Positions 9,430 through 16,877 of a DNA stretch of 64,000 nt are shown in pieces (within the stretch, counting starts at the first letter, position 1; the number at the start of each line of letters is the position of its first letter). Source of the DNA: Maribacter forsetii DSM 18668. Lineage in GTDB: Bacteria; Bacteroidota; Bacteroidia; Flavobacteriales; Flavobacteriaceae. The position numbers and the translations under genes were made by a program. The notes under the pieces were generated by a model. The model was not told the origin of the DNA. It was given only the letters and a program-made list of their open reading frames with translations, and ran no database searches. The DNA is taken from assembly GCF_000744105.1 (NCBI RefSeq), contig NZ_JQLH01000001.1:2542001-2606000 (forward strand), written 5' to 3'.

Positions 9430-9449
9430 TTACATACTAAAGTATGTAA
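9430..9449. promoter_or_regulatory. Perfect 20-bp palindrome, candidate operator
   Basis: TTACATACT-AA-AGTATGTAA is a perfect palindrome with 9-base arms, 70 bases upstream of the NAD(P)H-binding protein gene. Short palindromes of the ATACTnnAGTAT kind are typical operators for dimeric repressors (TetR, MarR or HxlR types). No such regulator is encoded nearby, so the binding protein is unknown. Confidence 0.5.
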
Positions 9450-9484
9450 CAATAATAGTACTTCATCGTCTTACAGTCAAATCA

Positions 9485-9512
9485 TCAATCAATCAATCAA
9501 TCAATCAATCAA
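9485..9512 (+). repeat. Tetranucleotide tandem repeat (TCAA)7
   Basis: Seven perfect TCAA units end 6 bases before the ATG at 9519, inside the presumed 5' untranslated region. Slippage would change the leader in steps of 4 bases. A degenerate ATCA-rich stretch also precedes the gene at 25014, so the composition may simply suit translation initiation. Confidence 0.85.
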
Positions 9513-9518
9513 ATCAGT

Positions 9519-10250
9519 ATGAAAGTTTTAGTGGTCGGCGCCAGTGGTGCCACAGGTAGTAAATTAGTAGCACAACTTCTTTTGCAACAACACTTAGTAA
9601 AAGTAATTGTACGTTCTCCCCATAAACTCCCTGAATCATGGAAGAACAATGAAAATCTTCAAATTATCAATGCGAGTATTTTAGCATTAAGCAATTATGA
9701 AATGGAAAATTTAGTCAAAGATTGCGATGCAGTAGCATCGTGCTTAGGGCACAATTTAACCTGGAAGGGTATCTATGGTCACCCCAGAAAATTGGTTACC
9801 AATGCTACAAAACGTTTATGCAATGCCATAAAATCTAATACATTAGAACGCACTACAAAGTTTGTGCTGATGAATACCACCGGGAATCGTAATCGTGATT
9901 TGAACGAACGGATTTCTTTCGCCCAAAAATTCGTTATTGGTTTGCTTCGCTTATTACTTCCGCCACATGTAGATAATGAAAAGGCGGCAGATTATCTACG
10001 TACCCAAATTGGTCAAAATAATAAAGCCATTGAATGGGTTGCCGTGAGACCAGACGGATTAATAAATGAAGAGCAGGTTAGCGATTATGAAATTTACCCT
10101 TCGCCTACACGCAGCGCCATATTCAATGCCGGCAAAGTTAGCCGTATCAATGTCGCTCATTTTATGGCTGATCTCATTAATGACGATAACCTATGGGATA
10201 AGTGGAAGGGGCAAATGCCGGCTATCTATAGTTCATCACAAGGCAATTAA
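9519..10250 (+). CDS. NAD(P)H-binding atypical SDR protein
   Basis: A 243-residue protein with a Rossmann N-terminus (VVGASGATGSKLV, residues 4-16, GxxGxxG) of the NmrA/atypical short-chain dehydrogenase type. The middle contains CLGHNLTWKG and FVLMNTTGNRN, and WVAVRPDGLI, which corresponds to the conserved WTIvRPggL of this group. The usual catalytic YxxxK is not apparent, as is common in NmrA-like proteins that act as redox sensors or reductases of small molecules. It follows a palindrome and a tandem repeat, and is 20 bases ahead of a small membrane protein gene, a likely two-gene transcript. Confidence 0.85.
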   Translation: MKVLVVGASGATGSKLVAQLLLQQHLVKVIVRSPHKLPESWKNNENLQIINASILALSNYEMENLVKDCDAVASCLGHNLTWKGIYGHPRKLVTNATKRLCNAIKSNTLERTTKFVLMNTTGNRNRDLNERISFAQKFVIGLLRLLLPPHVDNEKAADYLRTQIGQNNKAIEWVAVRPDGLINEEQVSDYEIYPSPTRSAIFNAGKVSRINVAHFMADLINDDNLWDKWKGQMPAIYSSSQGN

Positions 10251-10270
10251 TTAAATAGCATATTAGTAAG

Positions 10271-10837
10271 ATGAAAAGATTTATAAAACAGTTAGAAAAA
10301 CAACATTCTGGCAAGAAGGTACTAGTGCTTTTTTTACTCACCAATATCGTTTATGCGTATATGCTTTTAGTTACCATTCCGGCAACGATGATTTTCTCGA
10401 ACGGATTGCAATTATTGGATATGATGCCCGCAGGATATGATTTAGAGGTTGTAAATACCCTTTTTCTTACACTAGGCCATACCGGTCGCCAAACGTATCT
10501 TACCAAACAACTTCCTGTAGATATGATCTATCCATTACTCTTTGGTATTTCCTATGCAGCAGTACTGGCTTATTTCCTCACGAAACTATCTAAATTGAAC
10601 CCTAATTACTTATATCTGTGTCTATTGCCCATAATTGCTGGTATAGCGGATTATATTGAAAACATCGGCATTATTTCCATGCTAAATGCCTACCCAACTG
10701 TTACAGAGACTTGTGTACATATCACCAGTATGTTTTCAATTATTAAAAGTAGTGCTACCACTATTTATTTTTTAGTTTTAATAGTCGTCTTGATTATACT
10801 TGGTTTTCGTAAGTTGAAATCTAGTAGCAAAAATTAG
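10271..10837 (+). CDS. Small integral membrane protein, unknown
   Basis: A 188-residue protein with four predicted membrane segments at about residues 17-40, 82-101, 112-131 and 157-178, separated by short polar loops. No catalytic motif is recognised. The basic first 15 residues and lysine-rich C-terminus suggest cytoplasmic ends. It follows the NAD(P)H-binding gene by 20 bases on the same strand, suggesting co-expression. I cannot assign a function. Confidence 0.75.
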   Translation: MKRFIKQLEKQHSGKKVLVLFLLTNIVYAYMLLVTIPATMIFSNGLQLLDMMPAGYDLEVVNTLFLTLGHTGRQTYLTKQLPVDMIYPLLFGISYAAVLAYFLTKLSKLNPNYLYLCLLPIIAGIADYIENIGIISMLNAYPTVTETCVHITSMFSIIKSSATTIYFLVLIVVLIILGFRKLKSSSKN

Positions 10838-10861
10838 CTGCAATAACATAACCCAAAAACT

Positions 10862-10955
10862 ATTAATGGGAGGGAGGCACTATTTATTACAGCTCATACC
10901 TAACAAATAAAAAAATATAAACAGTTACCCTAATTTGGTATTTCACAAACCCCAG
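10862..10955 (+). repeat. Intergenic module shared with 12636-12740 (copy 1)
   Basis: This stretch and 12636-12740 share AATGGGAGGGA, GCACTA, TATTACA, an AACAGTT box and TAATTT-GTATTTCA followed by CCCC, in the same order and spacing. Each copy lies some 25-35 bases after a stop codon and upstream of the next plus-strand gene. It is probably a promoter or regulatory module; the part around TAATTTnG resembles a -7 box. Confidence 0.55.
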
Positions 10956-11061
10956 AATCAATACGTTATATCTGGGTCTTGCAAAAAGATTTATTCTTCA
11001 CTTTTTGTAAGCAAATGCAGTAATGGTAGACTCATGCATGTATAACCTAACAACGCTATTT

Positions 11062-11784
11062 ATGAAAACGATTTTCTCTTTTGTTTTAAGCTTAAGCTCC
11101 ATTTGTATGTTCGCACAGAAAACTATAGACTTTCCTTCTAAAGACGGTCTATTGATTACAGCAGATTACTATGAAGCCAAAGGAAGCGAAACCTTTATAA
11201 TGCTTTTTCATCAAGCAGGTTGGAGCCGTGGAGAATACAAAGAAATAGCGCCTAAACTAAACACTTTGGGCTATAGCTGCTTGGCAATTGACCAACGCTC
11301 TGGTGGAGCGGTAAACTCCGTTACCAACCAAACCAGCCAAAGAGCGGTAGAAGCAGGAAAGGAAACCAAATATATCGATGCTTTTCAAGATATTGAGGCA
11401 ACCCTAGCTTATGTAAAAAAGACATATATGCCAAAGAAAATAGTTATCTGGGGCAGCTCTTACTCTTCTTCTTTGGTACTTAAATATGCAGGCGACTACC
11501 CTGACAGCGTAGATGCCGCAATGGCTTTTTCTCCGGGAGAATATTTTGGCAAAGACGATTTCATAAAAAATAGTGCCGCACACATTAAAGTACCCACATT
11601 TATAACTTCTGCGCAAAACGAACAAGATAATTGGGCTGCTATAAACCAAGCGATACCTACCACAACAAAAGTATTGTATGTGCCGGCAACCAAAGGAAAT
11701 CATGGTTCGCGAGCGCTGTGGGAAAAATTTGAGGATAATGATGGCTATTGGAATGCTGTAAAAAACTTTTTAAAGCAAATCTAA
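11062..11784 (+). CDS. Alpha/beta hydrolase, secreted
   Basis: The ATG at 11062 is preferred over in-frame codons from 11023 because it starts a signal peptide (MKTIFSFVLSLSSICMFAQ). The 240-residue protein has an oxyanion strand MLFHQAGW, a nucleophile elbow IWGSSYSSSL (serine in GxSxS) and a C-terminal acid/histidine pair, with histidine in KGNHGSRAL. This arrangement is that of dienelactone-hydrolase-like esterases and peptidases. Substrate unknown. It is 18 bases upstream of a lipoprotein gene, so probably co-transcribed with it. Confidence 0.85.
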   Translation: MKTIFSFVLSLSSICMFAQKTIDFPSKDGLLITADYYEAKGSETFIMLFHQAGWSRGEYKEIAPKLNTLGYSCLAIDQRSGGAVNSVTNQTSQRAVEAGKETKYIDAFQDIEATLAYVKKTYMPKKIVIWGSSYSSSLVLKYAGDYPDSVDAAMAFSPGEYFGKDDFIKNSAAHIKVPTFITSAQNEQDNWAAINQAIPTTTKVLYVPATKGNHGSRALWEKFEDNDGYWNAVKNFLKQI

Positions 11785-11802
11785 TTATACCCTCAACACA
11801 TC

Positions 11803-12603
11803 ATGAGACAGCCTACCATCTATTTTTATATACTATGCGCGTTACTTTTATCCATTATTAGTTGCAAGCAAACTAGCAAAAAAGAGGACGACGTTAAAAA
11901 AGTAAAAAACGAAGTATTAGTTTTAGGAACTATTCACGGCGGACACCTTACGGATAGTGTTTATACAACCATCTACCTAAAAAGATTAATTGAGAACATT
12001 AATCCTGATTACATATTAACCGAAATTCCTCCAAATCGTTTTGAAACTGCCTATGAAGGGTTTAAAAGAGACGATAGTATTTCTGAGCCGCGTACCATGC
12101 GTTTTCCTGAATATGTAGATGTTGTTTTTCCGCTATCCAAAACTATGGATTTTGAAATTATCCCTACCGCTGGTTGGACTAAGATCATGGCAGATGAGCG
12201 AGGGGAGAAATTAAGGGCTATCAGGCAAGACACTTCTAGAACAGCTGATTGGACGGCATACGTTAGCGCTAATAAGCGTACAGATTCTTTATACAAAGCA
12301 AGTGGCAAGGTTAATGATCCTTATTTTATCCATACCAATACATATGATAGTATTCAAGATATAGGGTTACAAACCTATAATGAGCTATTTAATGAAGAAC
12401 TAGGTCTTGGTGGTTGGGAAAATATAAATATTGCACATTATTGGAATATAGAAAAAGCTCTTGAAAAACACCGCTATCAAGGTAAACGGATTTTAATTAC
12501 CTATGGCGCAGGCCATAAAGGTTGGTTTTTAAGGGAACTCCGTAAGCGCGATGATATTGAGCTATTAGATATGCATCCATTCTTAGATGCTATACAACAA
12601 TAG
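11803..12603 (+). CDS. Lipoprotein, DUF5694/TraB-like
   Basis: A 266-residue lipoprotein: a hydrophobic N-terminus ends in the lipobox LLLSIISC. The mature part starts VLVLGTIHGGHLTDS and continues with NPDYILTEIPPNRF, a pattern (GTxH, then a strand ending in E) found in the TraB/Tiki/EreA-related fold and in DUF5694. A late ILITYGAGHKGWFLREL supplies another conserved glycine-histidine. Members of this fold are metal-dependent hydrolases, but activity here is inference. It lies just behind the alpha/beta hydrolase gene. Confidence 0.7.
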   Translation: MRQPTIYFYILCALLLSIISCKQTSKKEDDVKKVKNEVLVLGTIHGGHLTDSVYTTIYLKRLIENINPDYILTEIPPNRFETAYEGFKRDDSISEPRTMRFPEYVDVVFPLSKTMDFEIIPTAGWTKIMADERGEKLRAIRQDTSRTADWTAYVSANKRTDSLYKASGKVNDPYFIHTNTYDSIQDIGLQTYNELFNEELGLGGWENINIAHYWNIEKALEKHRYQGKRILITYGAGHKGWFLRELRKRDDIELLDMHPFLDAIQQ

Positions 12604-12635
12604 CTTCCTGGGCTAGTATGGGCTATTAACAATGT

Positions 12636-12740
12636 TAGCTGTAAATGGGAGGGAAGCACTACCTATTACAAACCATATTTATCCCAAAAACGCTAAAAAG
12701 AATAAAACAGTTGCTGTAATTTTGTATTTCATACACCCCA
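12636..12740 (+). repeat. Intergenic module shared with 10862-10955 (copy 2)
   Basis: Second copy of the module described at 10862. Here the box TAATTTTG (12717-12724) fits TAnnTTTG exactly and lies about 30 bases before the DUF6642 start, supporting a promoter role. No -33 TTG is seen 19 bases upstream. Confidence 0.55.
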
Positions 12741-12754
12741 AATAATACAAAAGC

Positions 12755-13354
12755 TTGTTAGAGAAAAGAAGACAATTACCCCAAGAACAATTAACGGATG
12801 AAGACCATTTCATTTACTGTTTAGAAGGTGTCGATGATATAGAAACTGAACAACTTACCGAAGCACAACAAAGCTTGGAACAACTCGCCATGAAATATGG
12901 CATTGCAAGTATCTACAAAACGTGCGATACCATAGAAGGACTAGAAGATAGTCTAAACGCATTGGTGTTAGATGATCATAATTTTAAGGATTATGAGATT
13001 ATTTATTTGGTGATGCATGGCGAAGCAAATAGTATCTGTCTAAATGATTACTACTATACTTTACAAGAAATTGCCGAAATTTTTGAAGGTCGATTAAAAG
13101 GTAAAATCCTGCATTTTTCAAATGCAAAAATTCTTGACCTAGACGAAGAAGAAGCCCAGTACTTTTTAGATATTACAAACGCCAAAGCCGTTTCTGGCTA
13201 CGGAAATGCTTTTAACGGCGTAAGCAGTGCAAATCTTGATAAAGCATTCTTTAATTTATTTAAAGAAGATGATGATATGTTTGAGGTCGTAGAAGAGCTG
13301 CACCAAAGGCATTACAATGTCTGTAAAATGTTGGATTTTAGATTGTATTATTAG
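12755..13354 (+). CDS. DUF6642 family protein (caspase-like fold, Cys absent)
   Basis: A 199-residue protein matching DUF6642: FIYCLEGVDD near residue 24, IIYLVMHGEANSICL near residue 90, then GKILHF and KAVSGYGNAF. The start is probably TTG at 12755, since the frame closes upstream at 12743-12745 and no ATG precedes the conserved core. The family shows a histidine-glycine pair and, after IIHF, usually a GSCSTL-like segment, the layout of a caspase/CHAT cysteine protease. Here that position reads HFSNAKIL, with no cysteine, so if the family is a protease this member looks inactive. A partial second copy lies at 20035-20312. Confidence 0.75.
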   Translation: MLEKRRQLPQEQLTDEDHFIYCLEGVDDIETEQLTEAQQSLEQLAMKYGIASIYKTCDTIEGLEDSLNALVLDDHNFKDYEIIYLVMHGEANSICLNDYYYTLQEIAEIFEGRLKGKILHFSNAKILDLDEEEAQYFLDITNAKAVSGYGNAFNGVSSANLDKAFFNLFKEDDDMFEVVEELHQRHYNVCKMLDFRLYY

Positions 13355-13442
13355 AGTTGACGATAGCAACAAGTGTATAAACACTAATTTTTCTTTATCT
13401 TCAGTTTGCTTTACTTATCATTAACTAGGGTGATTATTTTAC

Positions 13443-13472
13443 TTGGCAATTTATTAAAGAAAAGTATTTTTG
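13443..13472 (+). promoter_or_regulatory. Consensus Bacteroidota promoter of the Crp-like gene
   Basis: TTG at 13443-13445 and TATTTTTG at 13465-13472 are separated by 19 bases, exactly the TTG-N19-TAnnTTTG form of Bacteroidota primary sigma promoters. The -7 box ends only 4 bases before the ATG at 13477, so transcription would begin at or next to the start codon and the mRNA would be essentially leaderless. Confidence 0.7.
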
Positions 13473-13476
13473 CTTT

Positions 13477-14049
13477 ATGGAAGACAAATTACAGTTACTA
13501 AGACAACATTTTGAAGAAATCGTTTCTTTAACTGATGAGGAGTGGAATTTTGTTAAATCGCACTTCGAATTTAAAAGTCTTAAAAAACACCAATTCTTAA
13601 TACAAGTAGGGCAACCTGTAGATTTTGAATATTGGATTATCAAAGGCTTAGTAAAAGCGTATTCCATAGACGAAAAAGGCAAAGAACATATTCTTCAATT
13701 TGCTATGGAAAACTATTGGGTGAGCGACCATTGTGCTTTTCAGCACCAAGAATCAGGGACTATTTTTGTAGATTGTCTTGAAGATTCTGAGTTTTTCTGT
13801 TTGTCTTTAGAGAACAGGGAAAAGATTTGTTTTGAAGTCCCTGCCGTTGCCAACTTTTTCAGAATTAAATCGAATCACGGTTACATCAATCTACAGCAAA
13901 GAATCTTGTCTTTACTTACAATGACCACGGAAAGTAGGTATGAGTACCTATTAAATAAACTTCCAACATTAATACAACGCGTTCCTAAAAAATTAATCGC
14001 GTCTTATTTAGGCGTATCCAGAGAGACTTTAAGTCGGTTTAACAGCTAA
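13477..14049 (+). CDS. Crp/Fnr family transcriptional regulator
   Basis: A 190-residue regulator with an N-terminal cyclic-nucleotide-binding-type beta-roll (residues about 25-115; FLIQVGQPVDFEYWIIKGLVKAY) and a C-terminal helix-turn-helix at 168-188 (VPKKLIASYLGVSRETLSR). The effector-pocket RxS signature of true cAMP receptors is not visible, as in most Bacteroidota members. It heads a plus-strand metabolic cluster and its stop codon overlaps a 22-bp palindrome of Crp-site geometry, followed by more palindromes upstream of two target genes. Local control of the cluster is therefore a strong inference. Confidence 0.88.
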   Translation: MEDKLQLLRQHFEEIVSLTDEEWNFVKSHFEFKSLKKHQFLIQVGQPVDFEYWIIKGLVKAYSIDEKGKEHILQFAMENYWVSDHCAFQHQESGTIFVDCLEDSEFFCLSLENREKICFEVPAVANFFRIKSNHGYINLQQRILSLLTMTTESRYEYLLNKLPTLIQRVPKKLIASYLGVSRETLSRFNS

Positions 14050-14106
14050 AAGTGACCTAAATCACTTTTCCATATTGATATACATCACAAAAAAACCGTG
14101 ATGTAT
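14048..14106. promoter_or_regulatory. Two palindromic operators upstream of cupin gene
   Basis: The first site is AAAAGTGA-N6-TCACTTTT (14048-14069), a perfect 22-bp palindrome with the 6-base spacer usual for Crp/Fnr sites. The second is ATACATCAC-N9-GTGATGTAT (14080-14106), perfect 9-base arms. Both lie between the regulator and the cupin gene. The second site and the following CCTCGCACAC block recur upstream of the cyclase gene (15827-15860), which argues for a shared regulator, most simply the adjacent Crp-like protein. Confidence 0.65.
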
Positions 14107-14167
14107 GTCCTCGCACACCCCTTTGTTTTCATAGAATTTTGTATCGAACAATTAAATACAATGTACT

Positions 14168-14650
14168 ATGAAAACTACAAGAACACTTTTTTTATTATTT
14201 ACAGTAATTGCCATAGGTTTTAACGCCTATGCTCAAGAAGACAAAAGACCGTTAATGGGTAACTCCTACGGTATTATCAATATTGATGAATACGTAACAC
14301 TACTTCCTAAAAGTCATAATGGTATCATCAAAGACATCAGATTAATAGACCGTGAACACGCAGGTGTTAGAATCTTTAGGCTGTATGACGAAGTACCTAT
14401 GCACTACCATGCAAAATCGGATGCCTACCTCTACATTTTAAATGGCAAAGCAGAATTTTATGTTGCCGATAAAGGTCCTGTTGTTGCAGGAAAAGGCGAC
14501 TTATTGTTTTGGGGAAAAGGCACAGCACACGGTAACGGAAAAATTTTAGAAGGTCCGTTAGACGTACTCGTTTTTGATGCCATTGCCAGAGACCCAAGCG
14601 ATGTTATCTGGGTAGACCCATCAACCCAAAAGAAATTTTTAGGCAACTAA
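14168..14650 (+). CDS. Secreted cupin-domain protein
   Basis: A 160-residue protein with a signal peptide (residues 1-22, ending AYAQ) and a single cupin barrel. Metal-ligand histidines are visible in VPMHYHAKSDAYLYIL (cupin motif 1, with HxH) and a later GTAHG (motif 2). The family binds a divalent metal and small organic ligands; no substrate can be named. It is the first gene after the palindromic operators and is 32 bases ahead of the MRJP-like gene, so it opens the transcript of the metabolic island. Confidence 0.85.
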   Translation: MKTTRTLFLLFTVIAIGFNAYAQEDKRPLMGNSYGIINIDEYVTLLPKSHNGIIKDIRLIDREHAGVRIFRLYDEVPMHYHAKSDAYLYILNGKAEFYVADKGPVVAGKGDLLFWGKGTAHGNGKILEGPLDVLVFDAIARDPSDVIWVDPSTQKKFLGN

Positions 14651-14682
14651 TCAATTCATATTCACTTTAAAAAACAATAACG

Positions 14683-15780
14683 ATGAAAACAATAACAATT
14701 ATAAAAACAGTCTTGTTCGCATTTGTAATGAATTTTACACTATTAGCACAAGCACAATTAGAAACTATAGCAACATTTCCAGAATCTAGACCAGGGAATA
14801 TAACAGTGTCTAAAGACGGAAGAATATTTGTAACAATGAGTGCTTTAAGCGCTTCAAAATATATGGTGAAAGAAATTTTACCTAATGGAGAAGCCATTCC
14901 GTTTGGAGATAAGGAGTGGATTGTTAAACCAGAAAACGGAAGTATAAAAGGAATCAATTCAACCATCGGAATTCAAGCAGATGCTAATGGAATACTTTGG
15001 GTTTTGGATATGGGTAATGTAAAACAAAATCAGGCTCCAAAATTAGTTGGATTTGATTTGGTTACCGGTAATGTCACAAAGGTTTTTCCTATTCCGAATA
15101 CAGTATTGTCATCAAAACCTTTTTTACAGGATTTTGTGATTGATGTAAAAAACAACACTGCTGTAATTGCAGATATGACCGATGCTTTAAATCCGCCAAT
15201 TGCACCTGCTTTTGTGGTGATTAACTTAGAAACGGGTTATATAAGACGAGTTCTGGAAGGGGATGCATCATTTTTGTCGGCTGATGAACCAGTAAAAATT
15301 CACGGCAGATTAGTATCTCACAAAAGAAAAGACGGTACTACCATTCAACCAAGATACCCATTAAATCCAATTTCTATTGATGATGAAAACAAGTACATCT
15401 ACTATGGTGCAATGGGGAATACCAAAATTTTTCGCATTCCGTCTGCCGTATTAGCTGATGAAAGTAAGCAAGATAGCGACCTCAATAAGTACATCGAGTT
15501 TTATGCCAACAAACCAAAATCTGACGGATTTAAAGTGGGTGCAAACGGAAAAGTTTATGTCACCGATGTTGAAAATTCAGCCATTGTAGAAAGTACGCCT
15601 GCTGGAATGAAAACCATTGCGCAATCTAAAAAAGATCTTTCTTGGCCCGATGGTGTTGCCATACACGGAAACTACTTGTATATCGTAGCAAATCAGCTTC
15701 ATAATCTGCCTTTATTAAATGAAGGAAAAGATGCTAGTAAACCTCCATACTTGGTGTTAAAAATGAAGCTTCAAGATTAA
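14683..15780 (+). CDS. MRJP/yellow-family beta-propeller protein
   Basis: A 365-residue secreted protein (signal peptide 1-24, ending LAQAQ). Features of the major royal jelly/yellow (L-dopachrome-tautomerase-related) family are RPGNITVSKDGRIFVTM at the start of the propeller, WVLDMGN, LQDFVIDVKNNTAVIADM and LSWPDGVAIHGNYLYIVAN. Bacterial members are found in metabolic clusters for aromatic or sugar-derived compounds; the reaction is not established. Operon position is between cupin and cyclase genes. Confidence 0.85.
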   Translation: MKTITIIKTVLFAFVMNFTLLAQAQLETIATFPESRPGNITVSKDGRIFVTMSALSASKYMVKEILPNGEAIPFGDKEWIVKPENGSIKGINSTIGIQADANGILWVLDMGNVKQNQAPKLVGFDLVTGNVTKVFPIPNTVLSSKPFLQDFVIDVKNNTAVIADMTDALNPPIAPAFVVINLETGYIRRVLEGDASFLSADEPVKIHGRLVSHKRKDGTTIQPRYPLNPISIDDENKYIYYGAMGNTKIFRIPSAVLADESKQDSDLNKYIEFYANKPKSDGFKVGANGKVYVTDVENSAIVESTPAGMKTIAQSKKDLSWPDGVAIHGNYLYIVANQLHNLPLLNEGKDASKPPYLVLKMKLQD

Positions 15781-15797
15781 ATAAAATTAATAATAAG

Positions 15798-15860
15798 GTG
15801 ATGTATGAGCAGTGTTAAATGTGACATACATCACTTTAAAATGGTGATGTACATCCTCGC
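15798..15860. promoter_or_regulatory. Repeated palindromic operator upstream of cyclase gene
   Basis: GTGATGTATG (15798-15807) pairs with CATACATCAC (15825-15834), and the latter also pairs with GTGATGTA (15844-15851) across 9 bases, so three alternating half-sites are stacked. The TACATCAC-N9-GTGATGTA unit and the CCTCGCACAC block immediately after it match the site upstream of the cupin gene. This indicates a two-promoter regulon within the island. Confidence 0.65.
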
Positions 15861-15913
15861 ACACACTTGGCTTTAATCGGAAATTTGTATCAGAAATTTA
15901 AAAACATATTAAA

Positions 15914-16852
15914 ATGAAAACAATATTAAATACTCTAAAAATAATGGCGTTAGCAGTTACACTTTCTACTGCCTTAAATACAAACGCACAACAAGTACCA
16001 ACGTCTCCTTATGGAGCAGACGATGAAATTGGTGCACTTAACCTTTTGAATGAAGAAACGGTTTTAGATGCCGTAAAATTGGTTAAAAAAGGAAAAGTAT
16101 ACCGCTTAGGAATGGTAGTAAATGCAGAAACCGCAGCTTTCCGTCACAGATATTTTCATATTGAAACGTTACAACCAGAAACTGCTGCTGCCGGTTCTAA
16201 TAAATTCACCTACGTAGATGATCAATTGATTGGTTGGACAGGTGTCGGGTCTCAAATAAACGGATTGGCACATTACGGTAGAGACAATGTGCATTATAAC
16301 GGACATAAAGTTGAAGATTTTTTAACCGTTTCCGGTGTGAAAAAATTAGGTCTAGAAAAATTACCTCCAATTGTTACTAGAGGTGTTGTGCTAGATATGC
16401 GCTCTTACTACAATCAAGATATTGTAAAAGAAGGTACTGTTTTTACAGTTGAGGACATTGAAAAAATAGCAAAGAAACAAGGTATTGAAATCCGTAAAGG
16501 AGATGTGGTTTTATTTTATACAGGATGGACCAAGTTAATGGGTAAAGATGACAAACGCTACCTAGCTGGCGGACCTGGAATTGGTACTGAAGCTGCGCAT
16601 TATTTAGGTAAAAAAGGAATTGTTGCAGCAGGTGCAGACAACTGGTCTTTTGAAGCTGTACCACACGAAAATAGCGCACTGTCTTTCCCTGTAAAATAAA
16701 TGATGGCAACTGAATACGGTGTACAAGTATTGGAAAATATTCTTGTAGATGAGTTGGTTGAGGATAAAGCTTGGGAATTCCTTTTTGTATTAGGTCACCC
16801 TTTATATGAAGGCTCTACGCAAGTACAAATAAACCCTGTTGCCATTAAATAA
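15914..16852 (+). pseudogene. Cyclase-family protein broken by in-frame TAA
   Basis: Codons 1-261 encode a signal peptide followed by a cyclase/kynurenine-formamidase-like protein (YGADDEIGALNLLNEETV, GHKVEDFLTVSGV, VLFYTGW). A TAA at 16697-16699 interrupts FPVK-(stop)-MMATEYGVQVLENI, and the same frame continues without shift to TAA at 16850-16852, adding the C-terminal 51 residues (FLFVLGHPLYEGSTQ) that full-length members have. A single C-to-T change in CAA would explain it. It is either a recent pseudogene, a readthrough gene or a sequence error. The metal-ligand HxGTHxD of the family is replaced here by INGLAHYG, so activity may already have been altered. Confidence 0.8.
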
Positions 16853-16877
16853 CAATAACAAAAAACAATTAGAAATT

